Origin: DAOUKH01 sp034420775
GTDB taxonomy: Bacteria; Chloroflexota; Dehalococcoidia; SHYB01
Direction: 5' to 3'
Length of the DNA stretch: 19,912 nt
NCBI GenBank assembly: GCA_034420775.1
Contig: DAOUKZ010000199.1
Location: 1 to 19,912 of the forward strand
A program made the translations under genes and the position numbers. The first letter of the stretch is position 1. Every line of letters begins with the position of its first letter. A model generated the notes under the pieces. It saw only the letters and a list, made by a program, of their open reading frames with translations, had not been told where the DNA came from and ran no database searches. Of the stretch, positions 1 through 7,117 are shown piece after piece.

Positions 1-1005
1 GTAGCTTTCGAGCTTGCGCAGGATCGTGTCCGGGTCGCCGACCACGACCATGTTCTGCCGGTCGTATTCGCCGACGTCGAACTCGCCGCGCGCCTGCCGC
101 TCCATGTCCTCCAGCCGCGCCTGGACTCCGCCGATCGCCGTCACGTCGCCGGACGCCTCGGCCTGCGCCTTCATGATCGGCGCCTCCCACTTCAGGGTCA
201 CCTCGGCGAGGTGCTGGTACCACCAGTGGCAGGCCTTCATGCCGCCGTTCTCGATGGCCTTGGCGTTCGTCTCGGCGCAGTGGACCAGCGTGTACGCGGC
301 GAGGCGGTTGTTGACGAACTTTCCGACAGGCTTCGCCCGCTTGATGGCGTCGCGGTAGGTCGCGATGCGCTCCCCCAGCTTCTCCAGCGGCACCAGGATC
401 GACAGACTGAGCACCCCCAGCCCCTTCTCACCCGCCTTCGGGTAGCTGTCGTCGCTCGACGCCGCAACCCAGAGCGCGGGATGGGGCTCCTGCACCGGCT
501 TGGGGAGCACGGCGCGCTCGCGGACACGCCAGTACTTGCCCTCGTGCGAGAAGGTGTCCTGCGTCCAGATCTCCGGGAGCATCCGGATCGCCTCTTCCCA
601 CATCTCCCGTGACTCCGCGAACGGCACGTCGAAGCCGTCCTGCTCGTACGGCGTGGAGCGCCCGGTGGCAAGCTCGACGCGGCCGTTCGACAGGATGTCG
701 AGGACGGCGGCGCGCTCGGCGACCCGCACCGGGTGGTTGAACGGCTTGGGCAGCAGCACGACGCCGTGGCCCATGCGGATGTTCTTCGTCCGCATCGCCG
801 CCGCGCCCAGAAAGACCTCCGGCCCCGAGCAGTGCGAGCGCTCCACCCGGAAGTGGTGCTCGACCATCCACACGATGTTGAAGCCGGCCTCGTCGGCCCG
901 CTCGATCTGCCCCAAGGCCTCCCAGTAGGCCTGCTGTTCAGCCTTCCGCTGGCCCTCCGGCCAGGGCTTCTCCACCTCGATCTCGTACAGCAGGTCGAGT
1001 TTCAT
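1..1005 (-). CDS. LLM-class flavin-dependent monooxygenase (luciferase-like), 3' end outside window
   Basis: The first 335 codons are visible, starting at ATG 1005 with an AGGAG ribosome site about 8 bases upstream; no stop occurs before the window edge, so the C-terminus is missing. The protein begins MKLDLLYEIEVEKPWPEG and reads as a bacterial luciferase-like TIM barrel: VEHHF at residues 48-52, GHGVVLLP at 79-86, HPVRVAERAAVLD at 91-103 and DILSNGR at 103-109 are the usual blocks of this family. Such enzymes use reduced flavin supplied by a separate reductase to insert oxygen into organic substrates (Baeyer-Villiger, desulfonation or ring hydroxylation). It is cytosolic. It is the last of three minus-strand genes, 31 bases after the SnoaL-like gene, and is probably co-transcribed. 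The family call is firm; the substrate is unknown. Confidence 0.9.
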   Translation of the reverse strand, partial: MKLDLLYEIEVEKPWPEGQRKAEQQAYWEALGQIERADEAGFNIVWMVEHHFRVERSHCSGPEVFLGAAAMRTKNIRMGHGVVLLPKPFNHPVRVAERAAVLDILSNGRVELATGRSTPYEQDGFDVPFAESREMWEEAIRMLPEIWTQDTFSHEGKYWRVRERAVLPKPVQEPHPALWVAASSDDSYPKAGEKGLGVLSLSILVPLEKLGERIATYRDAIKRAKPVGKFVNNRLAAYTLVHCAETNAKAIENGGMKACHWWYQHLAEVTLKWEAPIMKAQAEASGDVTAIGGVQARLEDMERQARGEFDVGEYDRQNMVVVGDPDTILRKLESY

Positions 1006-1036
1006 GCGTCGATCTCCTTCTCCATCTCTATCGTCG

Positions 1037-1525
1037 TTACTCGCCGGCGAACGCCTTGATCACCTTGCCGCCCCATTCGTCGCCGCCGACGGGGCGCCGG
1101 AGCCGGAGCGCCAAGCGCCACCGGCCGTCCTTCCGTTCGAATTCGAAGTGATTGTAGCCGCACGTCCAGGGATAGTACCCCTCGTCGCCGCGCACGAAGA
1201 CGATGGAGTAGGCCTCGGCCCACGCCCTGTCGCCGTCGACGCGGATGAAGTGGTTCACCACCGTGTGCTGCGAGCGGTTCTCTATCGTCTTGTGCCCCTT
1301 CGGGTTGGTGATGATGTCGTAGAGCAGCTCGTCGGAGCCCGCCGCCTTGTCCTCCGGCCCGAGGTCGTAGACCCCGTCCTCCGTCCACACGTCGACCCAT
1401 TCCTTGGAGAGCCCCAGGTCGGCGGTGAAGCCGTAGCGGGCGAGGACGTCCCGGACCGCCTCCTTGTCCTCCAACTCTTTGACGCGCCGCTCCAGCGCCT
1501 CGATCCTGCTCATCTCATCGCTCAT
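1037..1525 (-). CDS. SnoaL-like / NTF2-fold protein
   Basis: 162 residues from ATG 1525, which has a GGAGGT ribosome site 5 bases upstream. An N-terminal amphipathic helix (residues 5-30, MSRIEALERRVKELEDKEA) leads into the typical SnoaL-like start 'VRDVLARYGFTADLG', followed by a curved-sheet region with 'WTEDGVYDLGPED' (about 48-60), a conserved-looking His in 'QHTVVNHFIRVDG', and C-terminal strands ending 'FERKDGRWRLALRLRR'. This is the layout of NTF2-like polyketide cyclase, dehydratase or ring-hydroxylating-dioxygenase small-subunit relatives. Members bind small hydrophobic ligands and some isomerise or dehydrate them. Its place between an EthD-like gene and a flavin monooxygenase suggests a role in the same degradative route. 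The fold is confident; the reaction is not known. Confidence 0.88.
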   Translation of the reverse strand: MSDEMSRIEALERRVKELEDKEAVRDVLARYGFTADLGLSKEWVDVWTEDGVYDLGPEDKAAGSDELLYDIITNPKGHKTIENRSQHTVVNHFIRVDGDRAWAEAYSIVFVRGDEGYYPWTCGYNHFEFERKDGRWRLALRLRRPVGGDEWGGKVIKAFAGE

Positions 1526-1607
1526 CGCCCACCTCCGGTCCGCCGGCTCCGACCGGCGCAGCGGCCCGAACCGTACCCCATCGCCGCACCGATGACTACC
1601 CGCCGCC

Positions 1608-1973
1608 CTACCGAGTCGTGCGCGGGTAGTCCACCACCTCCAGCGGCTCCAGCGACTCCGGCTCGATCTCCTGGAACGAGTGCAGCGCGCCGACGGTCAG
1701 GAAGTCGACGTGGCGGCCCTTGGGGAACGACGCGCGGGCATGCTCCTTGAGGTCGGCGATCGACGCCTGCACGTCGTCGCTCTCGATCTCGTACAGCGCC
1801 AGGTACTGCGAGGGCCCCACGCCTGGGTTGAGGTTGAAGAACCGCCGCGCGCTCACCACCCCCCGCGCCTTCAGCAAATCGGGCAGATGCGTGTGCGTAT
1901 ACCAGCGGTTGAACTCCTCGTCGCGCCCCCGCTCGACGCAGTTGGTGTAGGCGAGAAAGATTCCCTTCGGCAT
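1608..1973 (-). CDS. EthD-like dimeric alpha/beta-barrel protein
   Basis: 121 residues from ATG 1973, chosen over an upstream in-frame start because AGGAGG lies 5 bases before it (1979-1984 on the other strand) and the family-like sequence starts here (MPKGIFLAYTNCVERGRDEE). The pattern 'EEFNRWYTHTHLPDLLKARGVVSARRFF' (residues 19-46) matches the ferredoxin-like dimeric alpha/beta barrels of the EthD/DUF4286 kind, where 'W(Y)...HxPD' is the recurrent signature; 'QYLALYEIESDD' follows as the central strand. Relatives accompany ring-cleaving or ether-degrading oxygenases, often without a known catalytic role. It is the first gene of the minus-strand trio, 82 bases before the SnoaL-like gene, and is divergent from the amidohydrolase at 2111. 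Confidence 0.8.
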   Translation of the reverse strand: MPKGIFLAYTNCVERGRDEEFNRWYTHTHLPDLLKARGVVSARRFFNLNPGVGPSQYLALYEIESDDVQASIADLKEHARASFPKGRHVDFLTVGALHSFQEIEPESLEPLEVVDYPRTTR

Positions 1974-2036
1974 GCTCTCCTCCTGTCGGCTCAGCCGTGT
2001 CGCGGGCCGCCCCAATCCTAGTGCACACGCACCCGA

Positions 2037-2065
2037 TTGACGAACGCCGGCCCGCGGCCTATCGT
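2037..2065 (+). promoter_or_regulatory. Candidate sigma70 promoter of the amidohydrolase
   Basis: TTGACG (2037-2042), a 17-base spacer and TATCGT (2060-2065). The -35 matches 5 of 6 and the -10 matches 4 of 6 consensus bases. It predicts a leader of about 40 bases before ATG 2111, which has its own AAGGAG site 7 bases upstream. It lies in the divergent gap shared with the EthD-like gene. Confidence 0.45.
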
Positions 2066-2110
2066 CGGCCTCGCCGCGGCCCACGCCGAAGCAGGCCAAG
2101 GAGCGCCATC

Positions 2111-3211
2111 ATGGACACCGTCATCGTCTCCGCCGACGACCACCTCGACATGCACACCCTCCCGCCCGACCTGTGGACGGCGCGCCTTCCCGCCCGTTAC
2201 CGCGAGCACGCCCCGCGCGTCGTCGAGGTCAACGGCGGTAAGCAGTGGCAGATCGACGGCGCGACGCTCGGACCGAGCGGCAGCCTCGGCTGGCTCGATG
2301 GCAAGGCCGCCGGCCCCGACGACGACGGACGCCGCCCCTCGACGCCGTCACTCCGCCTCGAGGACATGGACCTCGACGGCGTCCACACCCACGTCATGTA
2401 CGGGCCCCTCCGTTGGCCCATCCCCGACCCCGAGCTCAAGTTCGCCGTCCTCGCCGCCTACAACGATTGGGCCGCCGAGTTCAACGCGGCGTCGCCGGAG
2501 CGCCTCTGCGCCCTCGGCTACCTCCCCTCGCACGACGGCGAGGCCGCCGCCAACGAGCTCCGCCGGTTGGCCTCGATGGGCGTCCGCGGCGCCCTCCTCA
2601 ACTTCTTCGACTGGGTGCGCACCGACCCCTTCGACCACGCCTACGTCCGGGGGTGGTCGCCGCTGTGGGAGGCCGCCGACGAGACCGGCCTCCCCGTCAG
2701 CGTCCACCTCGGCGGCGGCACCGAGCGCCTCCGCGTCGAGCTCGGGTCGTGGGTCACCTCCGCCTACACCTCGATCTGCCAGATGCAGATGGACGAGGCC
2801 CTCACCATCATGGTCTTCAGCGGCGCGCTGGCCGAGAACTCCGGCTTCAACCTCGTCCTCGGCGAGTCGGGCATCGGCTGGCTCCCCTACGTCGTGCAGC
2901 GCATGGACCAGGTGCAGGAGAAGCACGGGTGGCGCGTCAACGACTTCAAGCTAGCGGAGAAGCCCAGCGACCTCTTCCGCCGCCAGGTCTACGCCACCTT
3001 CGAGGACGACTGGGTGGGCGTGAAGATGCTCGACGACATCGGCGCCGGCAACGTCATGTGGGCCAGCGACTATCCCCACGGCGACGGCGTCTTTCCCCAC
3101 TCCCGCGAGGCGGTGGCGGAGCTTGAGGCCATCGTCGGGCCGGAGACCGCCCGCAAGGTCACCCGCGACAACGCCGCGCGGCTCTACAAGATCGACGTGC
3201 CAGGCGTCTAG
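2111..3211 (+). CDS. Amidohydrolase family 2 metal-dependent hydrolase (ACMSD-like TIM barrel)
   Basis: 366 residues. ATG 2111 is preferred because AAGGAG (2098-2103) stands 7 bases upstream and the family begins here with 'VIVSADDHLDMH'; the upstream in-frame extension is Arg/Pro-rich and unlike the family. Visible landmarks are D10-H11-x-D13 on the first strand, 'GVRGALLNFFDW' (158-168), H199 in 'LPVSVHLGGG', E252 in 'LVLGESG' and the metal Asp D320 in 'VMWASDYPHGDG'; it ends with 'TRDNAARLYKID'. This is the Amidohydro_2 arrangement found in decarboxylases and hydrolases acting on aromatic-derived acids. The usual N-terminal HxH appears as HxD. It converges on the deacylase with the two stop codons overlapping in one CTAG. 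The exact substrate is unknown. Confidence 0.93.
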   Translation: MDTVIVSADDHLDMHTLPPDLWTARLPARYREHAPRVVEVNGGKQWQIDGATLGPSGSLGWLDGKAAGPDDDGRRPSTPSLRLEDMDLDGVHTHVMYGPLRWPIPDPELKFAVLAAYNDWAAEFNAASPERLCALGYLPSHDGEAAANELRRLASMGVRGALLNFFDWVRTDPFDHAYVRGWSPLWEAADETGLPVSVHLGGGTERLRVELGSWVTSAYTSICQMQMDEALTIMVFSGALAENSGFNLVLGESGIGWLPYVVQRMDQVQEKHGWRVNDFKLAEKPSDLFRRQVYATFEDDWVGVKMLDDIGAGNVMWASDYPHGDGVFPHSREAVAELEAIVGPETARKVTRDNAARLYKIDVPGV

Positions 3212-4902
3212 CCCCGCCGCAGCGTCCGTCCGGCCCGCGCGCCGGTGTACTCGCCGTGGTCCAGCGTGACCTCGCCGTTCACGATGGTGTACGCGATCCC
3301 CGTGCCGCGCTGCACCAGACGCCGGCCGCCGGCGGGCAGGTCGTCGGCGAACTCGGGGTCGCCGGCGGCGATCGTATCGGGGTCGAAGATCACAACGTCC
3401 GCCGCCATCCCCGGCGCGAGCACGCCCCGGTCGGTCACGCCGAACTGTCCGGCGGGCACCGACGTCATGCGCTGCACCGCCTCCTGAAGACTCAGCGCCC
3501 CCCGCTCGCGCACCCAGTAGCCGAGCAGGTGACTGGGGAAGCCGGTGTTGTTTTCGGTGACGACGTGCGCCCCGGCGTCCGACTGCTCCGGGATCATGTC
3601 CGGGGCGCGGAGGATCGCCATCTGCGCCGCCTCGTCCGGGTTGCGGTTCCCGGTGTGGCAGAACTGCGTGTCGAGGTCTTCGCCGACCGAGACATCGAAG
3701 AGCGCGTCGATCGGATGAATGCCGAGCGCCTCGCCGATCGCCTGCAGGCTCATCCCCTCGAACCGCTTCCAACGGTCCGTCTTCGCCTTGGCCAGCGTCA
3801 CCAGGTCCCACTTGATCGGGTTCTGGAGGAAGAAGGTGTCCGTGACGTTCTCCGTGTCCTCGCGCAGCCGCGCCCGGTACGCCGGATCGGCGAGCAGCCG
3901 CATCTTCTCCTCGAACGTCTCCATCGACAGCTTCAGCCACAGCGGGTAGCGGTCGAAGAAGTCGGTGAAGCGCAGGTTGAACTCGCGGCGGTTCGGCACG
4001 ACGTTGCCGAGCCCGATGATCTTGCCGCCCTCGGCCCGCATCGACGCCATCCAGTCCAGCACCTCTCGCCAGCCTTCCACGTTGGTCGTCGTCTGCGCCA
4101 CCGAGTTGATGATGACCGGCCGCCCGCTCACCCGCATGAGCTTGGTGAGCCGTTCTCTTCCTTCGTCGGTGTACTTGTTGAAATCCGACCCCACCGCGAG
4201 CTGCACGATGCCCCGGCCCATCTCGCCGAGCGTCGCGGCCAACGCGTAGACCTCGGACAGATCGGCCACGCGGCTGGGAACGGGATTCCCGTCGCCGTCC
4301 CAGTGCGTCGCCACCCGGGCCGTCGAGAAGCCCAGCGCGCCGGCCTCGACCGACTCCCGCAGCAGCTGCTTCATGTGCGCGACCTCGTCGCCGGTCGCGG
4401 CGCGCTCGGCGCACTCCGGCCCCATCGCGTTGCGGCGCAGCGTCGAGTGCCCCACGAACGTGGCCGCGTTCAGTCCGAGACGCGGCTCAAGCGCGCGCAG
4501 GAAGGCGGCGTAGTCGCCCCACTCCCAGGGCAGCGTCGTCGACACCACCTTTTCGTCCATCGCCTCCACGTGCGCCAGCATGCGGATGAGATAGTCCTGG
4601 TCCTCCGCCTTGCACGGCGCGAGCGTGATGCCGCAATTGCCCATGATCACGCTGGTGACCCCGTGCCACGACGACGACGTTGCGATGGGGTCCCACAGGA
4701 ACTGCGCGTCGTAGTGGGTATGGACGTCCCAGAAGCCGGGGGCCACGGCCAAACCGCCGGCGTCGATGACGCGGTCCGCGCTCCCGTTGGCGCCGCCCGC
4801 CTCTACGATCCGCCCGTCGCGGACCGCCACGTCGCCGTGCCGCGGCTCTTCCCCCGTCCCGTCGACGATGAGGCCGTTCTTGATCAGCAGATCGTTCGCC
4901 AT
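3208..4902 (-). CDS. Amidohydrolase family 3 protein, N-acyl-D-amino-acid deacylase-like
   Basis: 564 residues from ATG 4902, with GGAGGA 4 bases upstream. The N-terminal beta-sandwich half (residues 1-55, 'LLIKNGLIVDGTGEEP') is followed by the metal motif H61-T-H63-YDAQ, 'MGNCGI' with C90 (the bridging Cys position of D-aminoacylases), 'GHSTLR' with H152, 'GALGFSTAR' (188-196), the catalytic-type Asp in 'SDAGAH' (D442) and the closing sandwich 'GMAADVVIFDPDTI' (498-511). These show an amidohydrolase-3 enzyme that should split amide bonds in N-acylated or cyclic compounds in the cytosol. The regions that normally carry the two further His ligands read 'GIVQLAVGSDF' (231-241) and 'RPVIINSVAQTT' (261-272) and contain no His, so true D-aminoacylase activity is doubtful. 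It diverges from the SDR pair. Confidence 0.92.
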   Translation of the reverse strand: MANDLLIKNGLIVDGTGEEPRHGDVAVRDGRIVEAGGANGSADRVIDAGGLAVAPGFWDVHTHYDAQFLWDPIATSSSWHGVTSVIMGNCGITLAPCKAEDQDYLIRMLAHVEAMDEKVVSTTLPWEWGDYAAFLRALEPRLGLNAATFVGHSTLRRNAMGPECAERAATGDEVAHMKQLLRESVEAGALGFSTARVATHWDGDGNPVPSRVADLSEVYALAATLGEMGRGIVQLAVGSDFNKYTDEGRERLTKLMRVSGRPVIINSVAQTTTNVEGWREVLDWMASMRAEGGKIIGLGNVVPNRREFNLRFTDFFDRYPLWLKLSMETFEEKMRLLADPAYRARLREDTENVTDTFFLQNPIKWDLVTLAKAKTDRWKRFEGMSLQAIGEALGIHPIDALFDVSVGEDLDTQFCHTGNRNPDEAAQMAILRAPDMIPEQSDAGAHVVTENNTGFPSHLLGYWVRERGALSLQEAVQRMTSVPAGQFGVTDRGVLAPGMAADVVIFDPDTIAAGDPEFADDLPAGGRRLVQRGTGIAYTIVNGEVTLDHGEYTGARAGRTLRRG

Positions 4903-4939
4903 GACATCCTCCCCGCAGCGCCTATGGAAAGAGGCCGCT

Positions 4940-4945
4940 ATTGTA
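4940..4945 (-). promoter_or_regulatory. Candidate -10 box of the deacylase-like gene
   Basis: On the minus strand TACAAT reads from 4945 to 4940, which predicts a leader of about 30 bases before ATG 4902. No convincing -35 stands 16-18 bases upstream in the G-rich stretch, so this is a weak call. Confidence 0.3.
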
Positions 4946-4971
4946 GCGAAACTCGGGGAAGCGGGGGCGGT

Positions 4972-5000
4972 TTGACTTGCTTCGCGGCGCGTCCTAGATT
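4972..5000 (+). promoter_or_regulatory. Sigma70-type promoter of SDR gene 1
   Basis: TTGACT (4972-4977), exactly 17 bases, then TAGATT (4995-5000); start of transcription is expected near 5007 and ATG lies at 5036. The same two boxes with the same spacing precede the second SDR gene at 6018-6046, and the bases just after the -10 (GGGCGCTCAT) are also shared, which supports this as a real, duplicated promoter. Confidence 0.72.
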
Positions 5001-5035
5001 CACTGGGCGCTCATTCCCTTCGACGGGAGCCCCAC

Positions 5036-5845
5036 ATGGCCACCGACATCGCGAAGCTCTTCGATCTCTCGCGGCAGGTCGCCTGTCTCACCGGCGCGGC
5101 CAGCGGCATGGGCCGCGGCACCGGCATCGTTCTCGCCCAGGCCGGCGCCACCGTCATTCTCGCGGACGTCAACGAGCCCGGCTTGGAAGAGACCGCCCGC
5201 CTCGTCGAAGAGGCCGGCGGCAAGGCCTCCACCATGCGCTGCGACGTCACCAACGAGGCCGCGGTGGAAGCCCTCGTCGCCAAGGCCGTCGCCGACCACG
5301 GCCGCATCGACATCATGGGCAACATCGCCGGCATCCCCCAGCAGAGCCTCATCGCCGACACCACCGAGCAGATGATGGACGACCTCTTCGCCATCAACCT
5401 CAAGGGCGTCTTCTTCGGCGTCAAGCACGCCCTCAAGACCATGATTCCCCAGAAATCGGGCAACATCGTCAACGTCTCCTCCGGCATCATCGACTTCTCC
5501 GGCGCCACGGGCGCGGCCCTCTACGGCATGTCGAAGGCGGCCGTCGCCATGCTGGGCAAGACCGCCGCCGCGGAGGGCGCGCCCCATGGCGTTCGCGTCA
5601 ACACCATCGCCCCCGGCGTGGTGATCACCGGCTTCAGTGAGCACAACTGGCGGGATGCCGCACCGGAAGATGTCCCGGGACGCAAGGAGGCCTACATCCG
5701 GGCCGCCGAAGAGAACACCCCGCTCGGCATGGTCGGCCACCCCGACCACGTCGCCCACGCCATCCTCTACCTCGTGGCCCAGACCGGCGACTTCGTCACC
5801 GGCCAGATCATCCGCCCCAACGGCGGCCTCCAGATGCCCTGGTAG
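5036..5845 (+). CDS. SDR-family NAD(P)-dependent oxidoreductase, copy 1
   Basis: 269 residues, the normal length of a classical SDR. The Rossmann motif TGAASGMG covers residues 19-26; D44 at the end of the second strand ('ILADVN') favours NAD over NADP; D70 ('RCDVT') contacts the adenine; 'NIAG' occurs at 96-99; and the catalytic set is N121, S149, Y163 and K167 (YGMSK). The enzyme should oxidise or reduce an alcohol/ketone pair in the cytosol. ATG 5036 follows a weak GGGAG site. It has its own promoter (4972-5000) and is followed 243 bases later by a close paralogue with the same promoter layout. It differs from copy 2 mainly at residues 154-162, next to the active-site Tyr, and in the substrate loop at about 200-225, so the pair may have separate substrates. 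Confidence 0.95.
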   Translation: MATDIAKLFDLSRQVACLTGAASGMGRGTGIVLAQAGATVILADVNEPGLEETARLVEEAGGKASTMRCDVTNEAAVEALVAKAVADHGRIDIMGNIAGIPQQSLIADTTEQMMDDLFAINLKGVFFGVKHALKTMIPQKSGNIVNVSSGIIDFSGATGAALYGMSKAAVAMLGKTAAAEGAPHGVRVNTIAPGVVITGFSEHNWRDAAPEDVPGRKEAYIRAAEENTPLGMVGHPDHVAHAILYLVAQTGDFVTGQIIRPNGGLQMPW

Positions 5846-5950
5846 CCAGCGCTCCCGGGGGGTCTTCCCTCTTCTCCCCACGGAAACCCTTGCAAAAATG
5901 GGGCCCGCGGGCTCCGTTGACCTTGGCGCACCCCTCCCTGCCCCCTGCCC

Positions 5951-5987
5951 TCACCCCAACCCTCTCCCAGCGGGAGAGGGGGAAGAC
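5951..5987 (+). repeat. Intergenic hairpin repeat
   Basis: A perfect 9-base inverted repeat, CCCTCTCCC (5960-5968) and GGGAGAGGG (5972-5980), with a 3-base loop, preceded by 'TCACCCCAAC'. The same CACCCCAAC lead and C-rich/G-rich arms recur in the gaps after groEL and after rho, so this is a member of a dispersed repeat family. It is not followed by a T-run and is unlikely to be an ordinary terminator. Confidence 0.65.
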
Positions 5988-6017
5988 CGCCCCGCGCCCA
6001 CACCTCGCCACCGCCGC

Positions 6018-6046
6018 TTGACTTGCCCCGGCCCGCGCCCTAGATT
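6018..6046 (+). promoter_or_regulatory. Sigma70-type promoter of SDR gene 2
   Basis: TTGACT (6018-6023), 17 bases, TAGATT (6041-6046). Both boxes are identical to those of SDR gene 1, and the following GGGCGCTCAT is conserved. A GGAGT ribosome site and ATG 6089 follow after about 36 bases of leader. Confidence 0.72.
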
Positions 6047-6088
6047 CAGCGGGCGCTCATCACCCATCCGCCACTGAAGGAGTCCCCC

Positions 6089-6901
6089 ATGGCCGCCGAC
6101 GACATCGCGAAGCTCTTCGATCTCTCAGGACAAGTCGCCTGCCTCACCGGCGGCGCAAGCGGCATGGGCCGCAGCACCGGCATCGTCCTCGCCCAGGCCG
6201 GCGCCACCGTCATCCTCGCCGACATCAACGAGGCGGGCCTCGACGAGACCGCCCGCTTCATCGAGGATACCGGCGGCAAGGTCTCCACCGTGCGCTGCGA
6301 CGTGACCAACGAGGCCGAGGTCGAGGCCCTCGTCGCCAAGGCCGTCGCCGACCACGGCCGCATCGACATCATGGGCAACATCGCCGGCATCCCCCAGCAG
6401 AGCCTCATCGTCGACACCACCGAGGAGATGATGGACGACCTCTTCGCCATCAACCTCAAGGGCGTCTTCTTCGGCGTCAAGCACGCTCTGAAGGCGATGA
6501 TCCCCCAGAAATCGGGCAACATCGTCAACGTCTCCTCGGGCATCATCGACTCCCCCGGCACCGAGACCTGGTGCCTCTACGGCATGTCCAAGGCGGCCGT
6601 CGCGATGCTCAGCAAGACCGCCGCCAAGGAGGGCGCTGCGCACGGGATACGCGTCAACACCATCGCCCCCGGCATGGTGATCACCGGCTTCACCGAGCGT
6701 CACTGGCTCGACGACGAGGGCAACGAGGTCCCCGGACGCAGGGACGCCTTCATCCAGGCCACCCAGGAGCGCAGCCCCCTTGGGCTGGCCGGCCACCCCG
6801 ACCACATCGCCCACGCTATCCTGTACCTCGTCTCCCAGACCGGGGAGTTCGTCACGGGGCAGATCATCCACCCCAACGGCGGCGTCTCAATGCCCTGGTA
6901 G
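6089..6901 (+). CDS. SDR-family NAD(P)-dependent oxidoreductase, copy 2
   Basis: 270 residues, roughly 75-80 % identical by eye to copy 1 and one residue longer at the N-terminus. TGGASGMG covers 20-27; D45 sits in 'ILADIN'; N122, S150, Y164 and K168 form the catalytic set. The start ATG 6089 follows a GGAGT site. Differences from copy 1 gather before the catalytic Tyr ('SPGTETWCLYGMSK' here) and in the loop 'RHWLDDEGNEVPGRRDAF', which covers the substrate pocket in this family. The middle third of the gene is nearly identical at the DNA level to copy 1 (positions 6326-6486 against 5270-5430), much closer than the ends. It is likely a dehydrogenase in the same pathway; the substrate is unknown. 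Confidence 0.95.
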   Translation: MAADDIAKLFDLSGQVACLTGGASGMGRSTGIVLAQAGATVILADINEAGLDETARFIEDTGGKVSTVRCDVTNEAEVEALVAKAVADHGRIDIMGNIAGIPQQSLIVDTTEEMMDDLFAINLKGVFFGVKHALKAMIPQKSGNIVNVSSGIIDSPGTETWCLYGMSKAAVAMLSKTAAKEGAAHGIRVNTIAPGMVITGFTERHWLDDEGNEVPGRRDAFIQATQERSPLGLAGHPDHIAHAILYLVSQTGEFVTGQIIHPNGGVSMPW

Positions 6902-6935
6902 CCCAAGACCGGGTGGGCCGGGACGGGGAGGGAGC

Positions 6936-7060
6936 AGCGCCCTTCGGGCGCTCGCGCGCCTGGCGGCGCGCGCCCTCTCTCAATCTCCCCCAGGAGGGGG
7001 AGAGGCTTAAGACAACCCCACTCCGATGCCCTTCCAGGAAGATTGAGGTGAGGGGCCCCG
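6936..7060. repeat. Cluster of intergenic hairpin repeats after SDR 2
   Basis: Three hairpins stand in a row: AGCGCCC/GGGCGCT around TTC (6936-6952), GCGCGCC/GGCGCGC around TGGC (6954-6971), and CTCCCCC/GGGGGAG around AGGA (6985-7002). At 7040-7058 the segment AGATTGAGGTGAGGGGCCC follows; a one-base variant of it (AGATTGAGATGAGGGGCCC) occurs at 16040-16058. The cluster fills most of the 216-base gap between SDR 2 and the convergent amt gene. No gene is visible there. Confidence 0.6.
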
Positions 7061-7117
7061 CGCCGACCGCCGAGGGCTATCGACCCCCGTCACCGCCCTC
7101 CGGTGTAGGGGCGGCCC

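Noticed and set aside
3256..5640. 794-codon plus-strand frame across the deacylase gene and SDR 1
   Set aside because: Arg/His-rich shadow of the deacylase gene that continues out of frame through SDR 1; it has no motifs.
7093..7114. Hairpin CCGCCC/GGGCGG as an amt terminator
   Set aside because: The stem is short, the loop is 10 bases and no T-run follows on the minus strand.
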